Assembly (NCBI RefSeq): GCF_004345565.1
Contig: NZ_SLWA01000001.1
Coordinates: 653,892 to 717,891, forward strand
DNA from: Flavobacterium circumlabens
GTDB lineage: Bacteria; Bacteroidota; Bacteroidia; Flavobacteriales; Flavobacteriaceae
Length of the DNA stretch: 64,000 nt
Direction of reading: 5' to 3'
Shown: positions 39,875 through 49,703 of the stretch, piece by piece
How positions within the stretch are numbered: the first letter of the stretch is position 1
Layout: each line of letters opens with the position of its first letter
The notes under the pieces: model-generated
Database searches by the model: none
What the model was told of the DNA's origin: nothing
The model's input: only the letters and a program-made list of their open reading frames with translations
Translations under genes and position numbers: made by a program

Positions 39875-40825
39875 ATGAGAAAGATATTCTTATTACTCTT
39901 CGTTTTAGCAAATCTTACTTTTGTTCAGGCACAAAATTCCGAAAAAGAATTAGTTCAAAACACTGAAAAAGCCGTAAAAAAATTAAATGATACGATTGAG
40001 GGTGAAGGCTGGAAAGCAAAAGGAATTGTATCTCTTTTACTAAATCAATCCAGTTTTAATAACTGGCTCGCAGGAGGGGAAGACAGTTTCTCGGGAACTT
40101 TAGGAATCAACTACGACTTTAATTATAAAAAGGATGACATCACCTGGGATAATAAAATTCTGGCTTCCTATGGGATTTTACAAACTAAAAATTCTGATTT
40201 TGGAAAAAAGACCGATGACCGTTTAGAATTTAATTCAATAGTCGGAAAAAGAGCTTTTGGCGACTGGTATTACTCTTTCTTTTTAAATTTCAGAACCCAA
40301 TTCTCCACTGGTTACCTTTACGGTAAAGATGTAAATGGAAAAGAAATCAGAACGGAAAACACCAAATTCATGTCTCCCGGTTATCTCACCACTGGTCCGG
40401 GTATTTACTGGTCTAAAGATGAAAATCTCAAAATAAACTTTGCACCGTTGACCTCAAAATTTACTTTTGTAGACAGTGCTTATACTTCAGGAATCGATCA
40501 GGGAACCGGATTACCTTATGTTGACGGAGCTTATTTTGGCGTAGATGCCAATAAAAGCATTAGATACGAGCTTGGTTTTTATACTTCCGTTTATTACAAA
40601 CTTGCCATTATGACCAACGTAACGGCAGAAAATACTTTGAATTTATATTCTAATTATTTAGAAGATCCTCAGAACGTAGACATTAATTACTCTCTGAATA
40701 TTATCATGAAAGTAAACAAATTCTTGTCTGCCAATTTAGCCTTCCAGGCTATTTATGACGACAATGCTTTTAAGGGTTTTCAAACCAGGGAAGTTTTCGG
40801 TTTGGGAATTAATTTCGGATTTTAA
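39875..40825 (+). CDS. DUF3078 family outer-membrane beta-barrel protein
   Basis: 316 residues. I chose the ATG at 39875, where a signal peptide starts (MRKIFLLLFVLANLTFVQAQ), over the in-frame upstream start at 39848. The body is rich in alternating aromatic and polar residues, with beta-barrel strands such as ILASYGILQTKNSDFGKKTD, and ends in Phe (GLGINFGF), typical of outer-membrane barrels. DUF3078 proteins are common in Bacteroidota and uncharacterised. Confidence 0.88.
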   Translation: MRKIFLLLFVLANLTFVQAQNSEKELVQNTEKAVKKLNDTIEGEGWKAKGIVSLLLNQSSFNNWLAGGEDSFSGTLGINYDFNYKKDDITWDNKILASYGILQTKNSDFGKKTDDRLEFNSIVGKRAFGDWYYSFFLNFRTQFSTGYLYGKDVNGKEIRTENTKFMSPGYLTTGPGIYWSKDENLKINFAPLTSKFTFVDSAYTSGIDQGTGLPYVDGAYFGVDANKSIRYELGFYTSVYYKLAIMTNVTAENTLNLYSNYLEDPQNVDINYSLNIIMKVNKFLSANLAFQAIYDDNAFKGFQTREVFGLGINFGF

Positions 40826-40848
40826 TTTAAAACGGAAAACCAATTGTG

Positions 40849-41195
40849 TTTTTACCACAGAGACCGCCAAGTTTAAAAACCTAAAGAAAAACTTTACGAG
40901 ATTAAATATAAAAAGCTTAACGAACTTTGCAGTTAAGGTTTTGCCATAGATTTAAAACTGTGCAGTAAAGTTTCCCGCAGATTTGGCTGATTAAGCAGAT
41001 TTTCTTTTTTAATGTTTTTTTTTTAAAATAGATCCGCAAAATCTGCGAAACAAAAAATATTCGCAAAATGAAAAAATTCATATTTCTCGCAAAAACGCAA
41101 AGTTCGCAAAGCTTTATCTGAATTTAGCTTTGCGAACTTTGTGTTTTATAAACTTCCGGCAAAATAAAAATCTTTGCGTTCTTTACGGTAAAAAT
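40849..41195. repeat. Cluster of extragenic repeats (families B and C)
   Basis: The 375-bp gap between the DUF3078 gene and hflX holds no gene. It contains a degenerate family B copy (about 40849-40942), a family C copy with CCGCAGATTTGGCTGATTAA (40976-40995) and GATCCGCAAAATCTGCGAAA (41031-41050), and a well-formed family B hairpin (ACGCAAAGTTCGCAAAGCT at 41095-41113 with 41126-41144). It separates convergent genes. Confidence 0.65.
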
Positions 41196-41200
41196 TTTAT

Positions 41201-42442
41201 TTATTCCTGATCTTGTTCTTCTTCTTTCTCAATTGCATCCTTATAATCCGGATACAAAAATTTATTGTAGGGAAATCTTGTGATATGAATCTGGCGGACT
41301 GCCTCATAAACGGTTTCTCTAAATTCTTCGAAATTTTCTTTTTGGGTTGCCGAAATAAATAACGCTTTATCCTGACCAACATTACTCATCCAGGTTTGTT
41401 TCCATTCCTCAAGCGTATAATGTCTCCTGGTCTTTTCTGTAATCAAATCATCTTCATCGATCGTCAAATGTTTGTAAGCATCAATTTTATTAAAAACCAT
41501 AATAGTTGGTTTGTTATTACTTTTGATGTCTAACAGGGTCTGATTTACCGATTCGATATGATCCTCGAAATCCGCATGTGAAATATCCACCACATGCAAC
41601 AACAGATCCGCTTCACGAACCTCATCTAATGTACTTTTAAAGGAATCTACCAATTGTGTTGGTAATTTTCTAATAAAACCTACCGTATCCGAAAGCAAAA
41701 ATGGTAAGTTTTTAATCACCACTTTACGAACGGTTGTATCCAGCGTTGCGAACAATTTATTCTCAACAAAAACATCACTTTTACCAACAGCATTCATCAA
41801 AGTCGATTTTCCAACATTGGTATAACCCACCAGGGCAACACGCACCATCGCTCCGCGATTGCTACGCTGAACTCCCATTTGCTTATCGATTGTTTTGATC
41901 TTGTCTTTTAATAACGAAATCCTGTCACGTACAATACGTCTGTCCGTTTCAATCTCCGTTTCACCGGGACCACGCATACCAATACCACCTTTCTGGCGTT
42001 CAAGGTGTGTCCATAAACCGGAAAGTCTTGGCAGCAAATAGATACACTGCGCCAATTCTACCTGCGTTCTTGCATAAGAAGATTCAGCTCTTTGCGCAAA
42101 AATATCCAGAATCAAATTGGTTCTGTCCAGAATTTTACAATCAATAATTTTTGATATATTTTTCTGTTGTGATGGTGATAATTCATCATCAAAAATTAAA
42201 GTTGATATCTCGTGTTCTTTTACAAAAAGATTAATTTCCTCTATCTTACCTGTCCCAACAAAAGTCTTCGGATTCGGGCGCTCCATTTTTTGCGAAAAAC
42301 GTTTGATCACTTCACCTCCTGCGGTAAAAGTCAAAAACTCTAATTCGTCTAAATATTCGTTTAGTTTTTCCTCACTTTGATTTTGAGTTACAATACCAAC
42401 AATGGCGGTTCTCTCAAAATTTATAACTTCTTTTTCTAACAT
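41201..42442 (-). CDS. hflX: Ribosome-associated GTPase HflX
   Basis: 413 residues. N-terminal HflX domain with GTGKIEEI, central glycine-rich GLWTHLERQKGGIGMRGPGE (split across the HflX linker), then the G domain with G1 GYTNVGKST, G3 DTVGFIRKLP and G4 NKID. The C-terminus is acidic. HflX splits stalled ribosomes under stress. Monocistronic. Confidence 0.95.
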   Translation of the reverse strand: MLEKEVINFERTAIVGIVTQNQSEEKLNEYLDELEFLTFTAGGEVIKRFSQKMERPNPKTFVGTGKIEEINLFVKEHEISTLIFDDELSPSQQKNISKIIDCKILDRTNLILDIFAQRAESSYARTQVELAQCIYLLPRLSGLWTHLERQKGGIGMRGPGETEIETDRRIVRDRISLLKDKIKTIDKQMGVQRSNRGAMVRVALVGYTNVGKSTLMNAVGKSDVFVENKLFATLDTTVRKVVIKNLPFLLSDTVGFIRKLPTQLVDSFKSTLDEVREADLLLHVVDISHADFEDHIESVNQTLLDIKSNNKPTIMVFNKIDAYKHLTIDEDDLITEKTRRHYTLEEWKQTWMSNVGQDKALFISATQKENFEEFRETVYEAVRQIHITRFPYNKFLYPDYKDAIEKEEEQDQE

Positions 42443-42547
42443 AGCTTTGAATAAGGTGCAAATTTAATGATTTGTAAGCTACTACCCTTATAGAATTTTA
42501 TTTTTAAGTTCTATTTGGGAAATTATGCTCTTTCATTTAAAAAAAAC

Positions 42548-42587
42548 AAGTCCTTTAAAAATTAAAATCTTAATTTCTAAAGGACTT
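42548..42587 (-). terminator. Intrinsic terminator after the secreted YD-like protein gene
   Basis: On the minus strand, AAGTCCTTTA (from 42587) pairs with TAAAGGACTT (to 42548) and is followed by a T-rich run at 42541-42546. The central part has a further AAATTA/TTAATT pairing. Confidence 0.75.
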
Positions 42588-42608
42588 AAAAAATAAAGTA
42601 TATCGTCT

Positions 42609-43475
42609 TTATTCGTAAATAAAAGTCTTTTCTGTTTTTACAATACCATTTTCTTCAAGCTGAGAACAAGATATTGGATAATTCAATTTATTGTATTTGT
42701 ATTTTCTGCTTACCGCTACTAAAGCTGTAGACGAAGGACTAAAATTCATTTCATTGTTATAAGAAATAGTCTCAAAAGTAAATTCATCTTCGTGATAGGA
42801 AATCATTGGTACAATTATTTTGTAATTATCTCCAAAAAGATTCTGAACAATTAATGATTCTACCGATTTTTTATCATCATAAGTATAGGTTTTAGAGATT
42901 TTATCTCCAACTAAACCTTTGTGTTTTGCGACATTATCATTCACATAAACATACTCTATTTTACCAATGATCTGCTTGTTTCTATCGCGGGAAGTACGTC
43001 TTACGATAATACCATTTTCAACAATGTATTCAATATCATCAAGAATATTCTGGTGATTGGTACTTTTTTTAGTGATTGCTTTTATTCTCGCTCCTTCGTA
43101 AGTAAAAGTTACCGTTTTGGTAATGTAATCATTACCTTCATGATATTTGTTTACGAATTTTATAATGTTGTTGTCTGCGTCATAAGTGTAATTGATCACC
43201 TCTTTCCAGTCGCTTCCAATTTTTTCTTTTACGGTCATATCCAATAATCCGTTTTTGTTGTAAAAGAATTTCTGAATTACATCAGAAGTTGTAATCGTTT
43301 GTATTTTTCCTTCACTAAAAACGACTGTTTTATTTACAATTTCACCGTCCTTGTAGTTCTGGTAATTTGTTTTTACAATGTTGATTTGTTTTAATCTTAC
43401 AGGTGGAGCATCCTGGCTATGTACTAAACATGGAAACACCATCATTAGGATGGCAATTAAGTAGATTTTCTTCAT
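42609..43475 (-). CDS. Secreted hypothetical protein with YD-like repeats
   Basis: 288 residues. Signal peptide about 1-20 (VHSQ). Beta-rich repeats of the type YxYDxxNxIxKFxxKY resemble RHS/YD-repeat strands (KFFYNKNGLLDMTVKEK, NYTYDADNNIIKFVNKY, KTYTYDDKKSVESL). No catalytic or sorting domain. Probably periplasmic or outer-membrane associated; function unknown. Confidence 0.8.
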   Translation of the reverse strand: MKKIYLIAILMMVFPCLVHSQDAPPVRLKQINIVKTNYQNYKDGEIVNKTVVFSEGKIQTITTSDVIQKFFYNKNGLLDMTVKEKIGSDWKEVINYTYDADNNIIKFVNKYHEGNDYITKTVTFTYEGARIKAITKKSTNHQNILDDIEYIVENGIIVRRTSRDRNKQIIGKIEYVYVNDNVAKHKGLVGDKISKTYTYDDKKSVESLIVQNLFGDNYKIIVPMISYHEDEFTFETISYNNEMNFSPSSTALVAVSRKYKYNKLNYPISCSQLEENGIVKTEKTFIYE

Positions 43476-43610
43476 GGTATTTGTATCAATTTGGGATGAC
43501 CAAAATACAAAATTCCATTAAATTTAACAGTTATAAGTTTAAAAACTATACATTTTTAAATAATCTTCTAAAAACCAATACTTTAATTTAATTTTTAAAA
43601 AAAGTTGTGG

Positions 43611-44960
43611 CTATTTTTCCCCATAAATCTTAACATCATCAATCATAAAGGCGCCATTTAAGGTTTTGTCTTTTCCGGAACCTCTGTATTTGAAGGCAAT
43701 ATTAATCTTTCCGGAATAAGAGGCTAAGTCTATAGCTCCTGAGCTTATAAACTGACGGGGAGGCGTGGATTGTGTTGCTGTTTTTGCGGATAATTTTGTC
43801 CAATTGGCTTTGGTTAGATTTGAGCCGTCAAAATTGGAGGAGACATAAATTTCTACTGCATTTAATGGAGAATCCACTTTTAAATCATGTTGCGCACTTC
43901 TAAAAGATAAGATTGCATTTTTATACGAATCCAAATCGATTTTAGGAGAAACAAGCCAGGCGATGTTTTCGGCAGCGGTTGTGCTTGTGGTATTAAATTC
44001 GGCATAGCCATTTCCTCCATACACAATGCTTTTCCATAATTTTGAGGCTTTTTCAACGATATTGCCCCATCCCGGAAGATTAAAATTTACGTTGTTTTTT
44101 ACCGATTGGAAATCTTCCGAAAAGAAAGGCGCACTCCTTTTCCCTTCCATTACAACATCGCTTTCAAATCTCGCCACTAATTGATAATCGGATCCGAATT
44201 TTGTGATCACTCCACGCACTTTTCCGCTTCCGTCCGGCACAAGACCGGCAGCAAAATTCGCAAAACTACTGGTCCTGAAAATAATCTGATTCCCTGTCTT
44301 ATCAGTCAGGTTCCAATTGGTTGCGCCGCCAATAGTATTGGATTCCTCAAAATAATGACGCCCGATTGCAGCTTCCGTAAATTGTACGTCTTTAAGCTCT
44401 ACCAATGTGTTGAGCTTGTTTTCATTTAATGCTTCCGCTATCGAAAGAGACTGAACCAATTGATTTTCATCAACCACAACACAGGAAGCATTCAGCACAC
44501 TTTTATAATCATTTTGTGAAACTCTGCCTATTGTTGGCTCACCTGAATTACTCGCATACAAACTGCCAATCCTTAAAGCGCCATAACTTAAATCTGTATA
44601 TTGATTTTTAAGTCTGATATAAACTTTATTGCCTACACCAAAATCTATGTAGCTATTGGCCGCATCTACAGCGACACTAAATCCTGCGGCAGGATTTTGC
44701 TCATTCGCTAGGGCCTGAAAAGAAATAGTCCTGAAAAAATTACCCCCTTCATCTGACGATACTACATATCCTTCAATTACATCATCATAATTATATTGCT
44801 TCGGAACTATACCTGAAACACTTTTTACTTTTTCTACCGTTTGGTTTACGGGCAGATCAAGCTGCTCGCATCCTAATTTAGGAATTTCAATTTCAGTACT
44901 GCAAGCACAAAACAGGCATAATTGTATGGCTAGAAAAGAGCTTAAATATATATTTCTCAT
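43611..44960 (-). CDS. DUF5689 domain lipoprotein
   Basis: 449 residues. Lipoprotein signal with lipobox FCAC (Cys at about 20). The N-terminal half matches DUF5689 (VIEGYVVSSDEGGNFFRTISFQ, OB-fold-like), with an OB-like repeat YVVSSD...VYIRLKN. The C-terminal half is a jelly-roll choice-of-anchor-like module (FSEDFQSVKNN...FMIDDVKIYGEK). It starts 21 bp after the TonB receptor stop and is in the same transcript, so it probably is the receptor's surface partner, like SusD is to SusC. Ligand unknown. Confidence 0.88.
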   Translation of the reverse strand: MRNIYLSSFLAIQLCLFCACSTEIEIPKLGCEQLDLPVNQTVEKVKSVSGIVPKQYNYDDVIEGYVVSSDEGGNFFRTISFQALANEQNPAAGFSVAVDAANSYIDFGVGNKVYIRLKNQYTDLSYGALRIGSLYASNSGEPTIGRVSQNDYKSVLNASCVVVDENQLVQSLSIAEALNENKLNTLVELKDVQFTEAAIGRHYFEESNTIGGATNWNLTDKTGNQIIFRTSSFANFAAGLVPDGSGKVRGVITKFGSDYQLVARFESDVVMEGKRSAPFFSEDFQSVKNNVNFNLPGWGNIVEKASKLWKSIVYGGNGYAEFNTTSTTAAENIAWLVSPKIDLDSYKNAILSFRSAQHDLKVDSPLNAVEIYVSSNFDGSNLTKANWTKLSAKTATQSTPPRQFISSGAIDLASYSGKINIAFKYRGSGKDKTLNGAFMIDDVKIYGEK

Positions 44961-44981
44961 AATATAATCTGTTTTTAAGTT

Positions 44982-47813
44982 TTATAAAGTGATACTAATG
45001 TTTACGAAATAAGTTCTTCCGTATCCATAAAAATATTTGGGACCAAACGATGGGGTTTTACTCGAAACATCCTGATTAAGTGCTCTAAAATTGGCGTTTC
45101 TTGCCTGTTCAAACCCACCGGTTTTATAGGAAGAATCAAAAACATTATTAACACTCGCAAAAAAACCAACATATTTTCCGAAAACCCGCCAGGACTTTCC
45201 GCCTGTAATATTTAGTAAAGAAACCGGACTGAATTTTTCCTGCCTTAGTAGTTCAGAAGCCCGTTGTTCTGTGGCTTCGGGAAATGCTAAACCACTTTTT
45301 GAATTGACATAGAAACGATTGGTCCTTGCGATTGGGGAAACATCTATATAACTATCGGTTAAGTAATTAATATTCGCAGCAAGCCACCAAAATTTAGGAT
45401 CCCTGTATTCCAAACCTAATGAATAGGCTTGTTGCGGCATACCCGGCTGTTTGTAATTTTTAAGGTAGGATTCTCCAAAATCAAAAGTGGCCTGTGTATT
45501 TGCTTTTGCAGCATTGGCATCATTGGTGATCGAAACATTCGGGTTACTGCTATAGGTATAATTGCCGTATGCAGCAGATAAAGTTATTTTTAATGTTGCT
45601 GAAGCCTGATATTCAAAACTAAGTTCAGCTCCGCTGTTTTTCTTGTCTAAATTGCTTAAAGTCTGACTTACAAAAGCATCCGTATTATTATAACCGGCTC
45701 CTTTGTCAAAAATTCCTTCGGCATAAAAAAAAGATGTTTTGGTCGTGTTTTTTATCAGGCTATAATAAACGGTTGTCCTGATTTTAAGTTTGGGCGAACG
45801 GTACACATAATTTCCTTCTATACTGCTTATGTTTTCATTTTCAATTCCGTTCACAATCGAGTTATTGAGCCGCGAATTTGAAAAAGTATTGCGAAGGGAG
45901 GGTGCTTTTGTCAGATACATTCCATTAAAAAAAAGTCCTTGTTTTCCTGAAATTTTATAGGTAAATCCGCCTTTGAAACCAAAATTCTCAAAACTTACTT
46001 TCTGACTTCTGCCAAGGGAAGTGGTTCGATAAATTCCGTTTTGATACAGTCCTTCTCTTTGATAATCCGACACAGAATAAGATTGTGCCAGATAAAACTC
46101 TGTTTTTTTATAATTGAATTTAAATTGTGTAAACGCATCAACAGTCGTTGCCAGAAGATTATAATTGTACCCATACTGATCTCCCACTTTTACCTGTCGA
46201 TTTGGATTTCGCAAATCAGATTGTGCCTGATTGCCGATGTAGAACGCATCAATATCCATAAAATATTCCCCTCCCAATAAATCTAAAAGATACTGAAACT
46301 GGTGTGATTTTAAATTCCGGAAAGTAATTCCGCCGTCAAAAGCACTGTTTTCTGTAAGCTGTATGTTTACGTTTGAGTTTGCGGCAAATGTTTTGTCGTC
46401 TGTCCGGTCTTCGTACAAAACATAATGACTTTGCACTGGCCCATACCCTGTAATAATTCCGTCAGCATTTGTTATGGGTTTCTGATTGGCACGATAGATT
46501 TCTTCCCAGTTAATCTGAGGATTCTTCAAAAACAATTCCTTACTTTTTTCGGCATTTTTATAATCCGGAGTAAAATCACCGGAGAACTCTCCTCTATCAG
46601 AAGCATACATGGAGCTGTAATAACTTGGTAATTTGCGATAATAAACAGGATCCGGACTTGGTGTATTCTGGTAATCAATATTGCTGTTTCCTGTTTTACC
46701 AAACTGGTACAGTATGGCCGAATTCAGGTTTGTTTTTTCATTAATTTTAAAATAATGGTTCAGCATTAAAAGCGGTTCTTCGATGTTTTTTACTCTGGCA
46801 TTTCGTTTTTTCCCGTTTTGCCAACCCCAATAGGAATTGTATCTTCCGTCTGTCAATGCAGTAACTTCAGTTGTATTGGCGGAGTTTTTTCCACGCGAAT
46901 TTGGCGTGTAAAATCCTGTAAAATTAATCGCGTTCCTTCTGTTTAAGTTTTTTTCGATACTTAGAAAAAAAGATTCCCCATCGAAATTGGTTCCTTCAAA
47001 ATAACCTTCATTTCCAATACGTTTCCCTGCTGAAACGACATACGCCCAGCCTGCAGAATTCATACCTGAAGCGTAAGTTCCTGTAGCCCGCCAGTTATAA
47101 GTGGTATTACTTCCCGACAACGAAATACGTTCTCCTTTTCTGTACAAGGAAGCCCGCGTATAAATTTGCTGTGTTCCTAAAATGCCTCCAAAAGTATAAA
47201 GGGAAGAAGCCGCACCAATAGAAAATTCCTGATTTCGAAGTACATCATTTAATCCTCCCCAATTGGTCCATTGCGGCCTTCCGTCGTAAATTTTATTCAT
47301 GGGCATCCCATTCAGCATCATGGTACCGTTTTCGCTGTCCAGACCGCGAACCTTAAACCGGGCTTGTCCCCAATTAAAAGCGGAGGCCTGAAAAAATGCA
47401 TCTTTCGCAGATTGCAGAAGACCAGAAGTCATTTCGCTGGAACTGTTATCATCCGACAAATCACTATCCAGCAGGGTAATCAAAGTTCCCTGTACCTCAT
47501 CTGTAAAATTATCTTCCAATTGTAAGGTTCCTAAAGTAAGGTTGGCATAGATATTAATTTTCAGCAGCAGATCTTTGTATCCCTGACTGTGCAGTAAAAG
47601 CAATTGCTCTCCTTTAAGGGAAGAATACAAAACGAATTTTCCATTTGCTGTAGTAAGTTGTGTGACAGAAGAGTTTTGAATGCTTACGACAACATTCTCT
47701 AAGGGACTTTGTGTTTTTGCATCAATCACAATTCCTGAAATGGCAATTTCCTTTTGTGCAAAAGCAAGTCCAAAAGGCAGCAAAATAAAAAACAATACAT
47801 ACTTTTTTCTCAT
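44982..47813 (-). CDS. TonB-dependent outer-membrane receptor with CarboxypepD_reg domain
   Basis: 943 residues from the ATG at 47813; a GTG at 47825 would add four. Signal peptide about 1-19. The N-terminal CarboxypepD_reg_like domain (ISGIVIDAKTQSPLENVVVS) is followed by a plug (KVRGLDSENGTMMLNGMPM) and a 22-stranded barrel ending in an aromatic terminal strand (YFVNISITL). The SusC-specific TonB box region is not obvious. It is transcribed with the DUF5689 lipoprotein. Its promoter region contains a 24-bp palindrome next to a -7 box. Substrate unknown; it is not a clear siderophore or SusC type. Confidence 0.9.
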   Translation of the reverse strand: MRKKYVLFFILLPFGLAFAQKEIAISGIVIDAKTQSPLENVVVSIQNSSVTQLTTANGKFVLYSSLKGEQLLLLHSQGYKDLLLKINIYANLTLGTLQLEDNFTDEVQGTLITLLDSDLSDDNSSSEMTSGLLQSAKDAFFQASAFNWGQARFKVRGLDSENGTMMLNGMPMNKIYDGRPQWTNWGGLNDVLRNQEFSIGAASSLYTFGGILGTQQIYTRASLYRKGERISLSGSNTTYNWRATGTYASGMNSAGWAYVVSAGKRIGNEGYFEGTNFDGESFFLSIEKNLNRRNAINFTGFYTPNSRGKNSANTTEVTALTDGRYNSYWGWQNGKKRNARVKNIEEPLLMLNHYFKINEKTNLNSAILYQFGKTGNSNIDYQNTPSPDPVYYRKLPSYYSSMYASDRGEFSGDFTPDYKNAEKSKELFLKNPQINWEEIYRANQKPITNADGIITGYGPVQSHYVLYEDRTDDKTFAANSNVNIQLTENSAFDGGITFRNLKSHQFQYLLDLLGGEYFMDIDAFYIGNQAQSDLRNPNRQVKVGDQYGYNYNLLATTVDAFTQFKFNYKKTEFYLAQSYSVSDYQREGLYQNGIYRTTSLGRSQKVSFENFGFKGGFTYKISGKQGLFFNGMYLTKAPSLRNTFSNSRLNNSIVNGIENENISSIEGNYVYRSPKLKIRTTVYYSLIKNTTKTSFFYAEGIFDKGAGYNNTDAFVSQTLSNLDKKNSGAELSFEYQASATLKITLSAAYGNYTYSSNPNVSITNDANAAKANTQATFDFGESYLKNYKQPGMPQQAYSLGLEYRDPKFWWLAANINYLTDSYIDVSPIARTNRFYVNSKSGLAFPEATEQRASELLRQEKFSPVSLLNITGGKSWRVFGKYVGFFASVNNVFDSSYKTGGFEQARNANFRALNQDVSSKTPSFGPKYFYGYGRTYFVNISITL

Positions 47814-47949
47814 GGAGATCACCAATTAACTTTGATAAATTGTTTAGGATTAGAATATTTTAAAAACAAAACATTTAATCATTACATCAAAGGATACAAT
47901 TGGTCTTTGGAAAAAAGGTATTATAATGGAAGAACTATCGTTCACGCTT

Positions 47950-47980
47950 CAAAGATAGTATTATTAATTAAAATAATACT
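47950..47980 (-). promoter_or_regulatory. Promoter with a palindromic operator for the TonB receptor operon
   Basis: On the minus strand the -7 box TATCTTTG (47957-47950) fits TAnnTTTG. A 9-6-9 inverted repeat, AGTATTATT (47957-47965) and AATAATACT (47972-47980), sits directly upstream and overlaps the -7 box by one base, in place of the -33 element. This layout suggests a transcription factor site; which regulator is unknown. Confidence 0.55.
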
Positions 47981-48099
47981 TTTCTTACTATTTTATTTTA
48001 AAAGCAAATAGAAGATTCTAAATTCATACAGATTTATATTAAATTGATTTCATTATCAGATAGTACATTGCGCTGTAAAATCTTCGAAAAAGATACTTA

Positions 48100-49317
48100 C
48101 TAAGTAGTTCTGATTTTAGAAACCATAAACGCAATCAGAACACCAAAGATTCCGATAAAAGCAAAGGAGAACTGAAGTCCGAAGTTTTGGGCAATGTGTC
48201 CGATTACTGGTGGTCCCATTAAAAATCCCAAAAAACTAACACTGGAAACTATCGTTAAAGCTTCTCCGGGTGGAACTGTCGGATTTTTTCCTGCCATACT
48301 GTACACTGTTGGAACAATTGTCGCAACTCCCAGTCCAACCAGCATAAAAGCAATCGTACAAGGTATAATATAAGGAAGAAAAACTGCGGTAAAAAGTCCG
48401 GCAGAAATCATCACACCGCTGATTTGCATGACGCGTTCACGGCCAAATTTATTGATCATTCCGTCTCCTAAAAATCGACCGCTTGCCATCATAATCATGA
48501 ATGAAGTGTATCCTAAAACCACTAATGGTCCCGGTGCTTCCACAACGTCTTTAAAGTAGACGCCACTCCAGTCAAACATAACTCCTTCGCTGGCCATACT
48601 GCAAAAACCAATTACACCAAGCCAGATTAGTGCGCTGTCCGGTTTCACAAATAGTTTTTTCTTTTCTCCGGTTTTTGCTTTAATTTTTTCTTTGGCTCTC
48701 ACCAGAAATTTAAAATTAAAAGCGACCATAAGCAGTACTACTACACCAACAATTAAAAAATGATGCAACGGGCTTAAGTTTAAGGTTAACATTCCCAAAC
48801 CTACCAAAGCTCCTGTAAATCCGGCAAAGCTCCACATGCCGTGAAAGGACGACATGATTGTTTTTTTGAAAAGGACTTCGGTATAAACGCCTTGCGTGTT
48901 AACGGCAATGTTGGCTAAATTTCCAAACAGTCCAAACAAAAATAATCCTAATGATAATTGTAGAACTGTAGTTGCCAAACCTAAATTGGCAAGACATAAA
49001 ACATACATGATCAGAGAGAAAATCAAAATACGGTGGCTTCCGAATCTGGTCACCATTTTTCCTGAAAAAGGCATGATTACCAACTGACCTACGGGCAATG
49101 CAAAAAGTATAGATCCCAAATCTCCTTCGGTCAGGTGGAGTGCGGTTTTAATATCCGGAATACGGCTTGCCCAGGTTGCAAAACTTAAACCCATTCCAAA
49201 ATAAAACATTCCGACAGCAAAACGAATTCGGTTTAAATAAGAAGCCTTTGCTTCTCTGTAGACTTTCTTAATTTTCCCTTTGGCCTGAAAGAATGATAAT
49301 GGATTGAAATTGATCAA
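48100..49317 (-). CDS. MFS transporter
   Basis: 405 residues with 12 predicted transmembrane helices. Loop motif GRFLGDGMINKFGRERVMQISG between helices 8 and 9 and KMVTRFGSHRILIF between 2 and 3 are major facilitator features. It resembles YbjJ-like and sugar/peptide-exporting members; the substrate is not predictable. Alone in its transcript. Confidence 0.9.
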   Translation of the reverse strand: MINFNPLSFFQAKGKIKKVYREAKASYLNRIRFAVGMFYFGMGLSFATWASRIPDIKTALHLTEGDLGSILFALPVGQLVIMPFSGKMVTRFGSHRILIFSLIMYVLCLANLGLATTVLQLSLGLFLFGLFGNLANIAVNTQGVYTEVLFKKTIMSSFHGMWSFAGFTGALVGLGMLTLNLSPLHHFLIVGVVVLLMVAFNFKFLVRAKEKIKAKTGEKKKLFVKPDSALIWLGVIGFCSMASEGVMFDWSGVYFKDVVEAPGPLVVLGYTSFMIMMASGRFLGDGMINKFGRERVMQISGVMISAGLFTAVFLPYIIPCTIAFMLVGLGVATIVPTVYSMAGKNPTVPPGEALTIVSSVSFLGFLMGPPVIGHIAQNFGLQFSFAFIGIFGVLIAFMVSKIRTT

Positions 49318-49541
49318 AATAATGCATTTAATGTTTGTGTGGCAAAAGTACTAAAAAGCTACTTTACAGACTACCAAACCCTTTCGGTTCCCTAATTTAT
49401 AACGTTATTGTTTATAAATTGTACGCTTAATGAAGCAGAAAAGGTATTGGGGCGCGGGTTTTACGGGTTAGGCGGGTTTTTACTGGTTTTATTTTTTGCC
49501 TTTCCGATAACTATCGAAATCACATAATTAAATGAATTTAA

Positions 49542-49583
49542 AATCTGTGTCAATCCGCGTAATCTGCAAAATCTGCGGGAAAA
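49542..49583. repeat. Extragenic repeat, family C, copy 1
   Basis: AATCTGTGTCAATCCGCGTA then ATCTGCAAAATCTGCGGGAA; repeated 114 bp downstream with three mismatches in 42 bp. Part of the 386-bp gap between the MFS and oxidoreductase genes, which otherwise contains only AT-rich sequence and a CCGATAACTATCG palindrome near 49504. Confidence 0.7.
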
Positions 49584-49655
49584 CTTTTAATTGTAATATT
49601 CAAAGTTTTTTACCAATCCAAAGTGATCAGGATCACGCATAAAAAGGATTGAAAA

Positions 49656-49697
49656 AATCTGCGTTAATCCGCGTAATCTGCAAAATCTGCGGGAAAA
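49656..49697. repeat. Extragenic repeat, family C, copy 2
   Basis: AATCTGCGTTAATCCGCGTA then ATCTGCAAAATCTGCGGGAA, a direct repeat of 49542-49583. Similar pieces occur near 40976-41050. Confidence 0.7.
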
Positions 49698-49703
49698 AAA
49701 CAG

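Noticed and set aside
43403..43591. 62-codon plus-strand frame near 43.5 kb
   Set aside because: Lies over the 5' end of the YD-like gene and an AT-rich gap; no supporting features.
49623..49636. GTGATC-AG-GATCAC palindrome as an operator
   Set aside because: Short, inside a repeat-rich gap and not next to any promoter element; could be chance.
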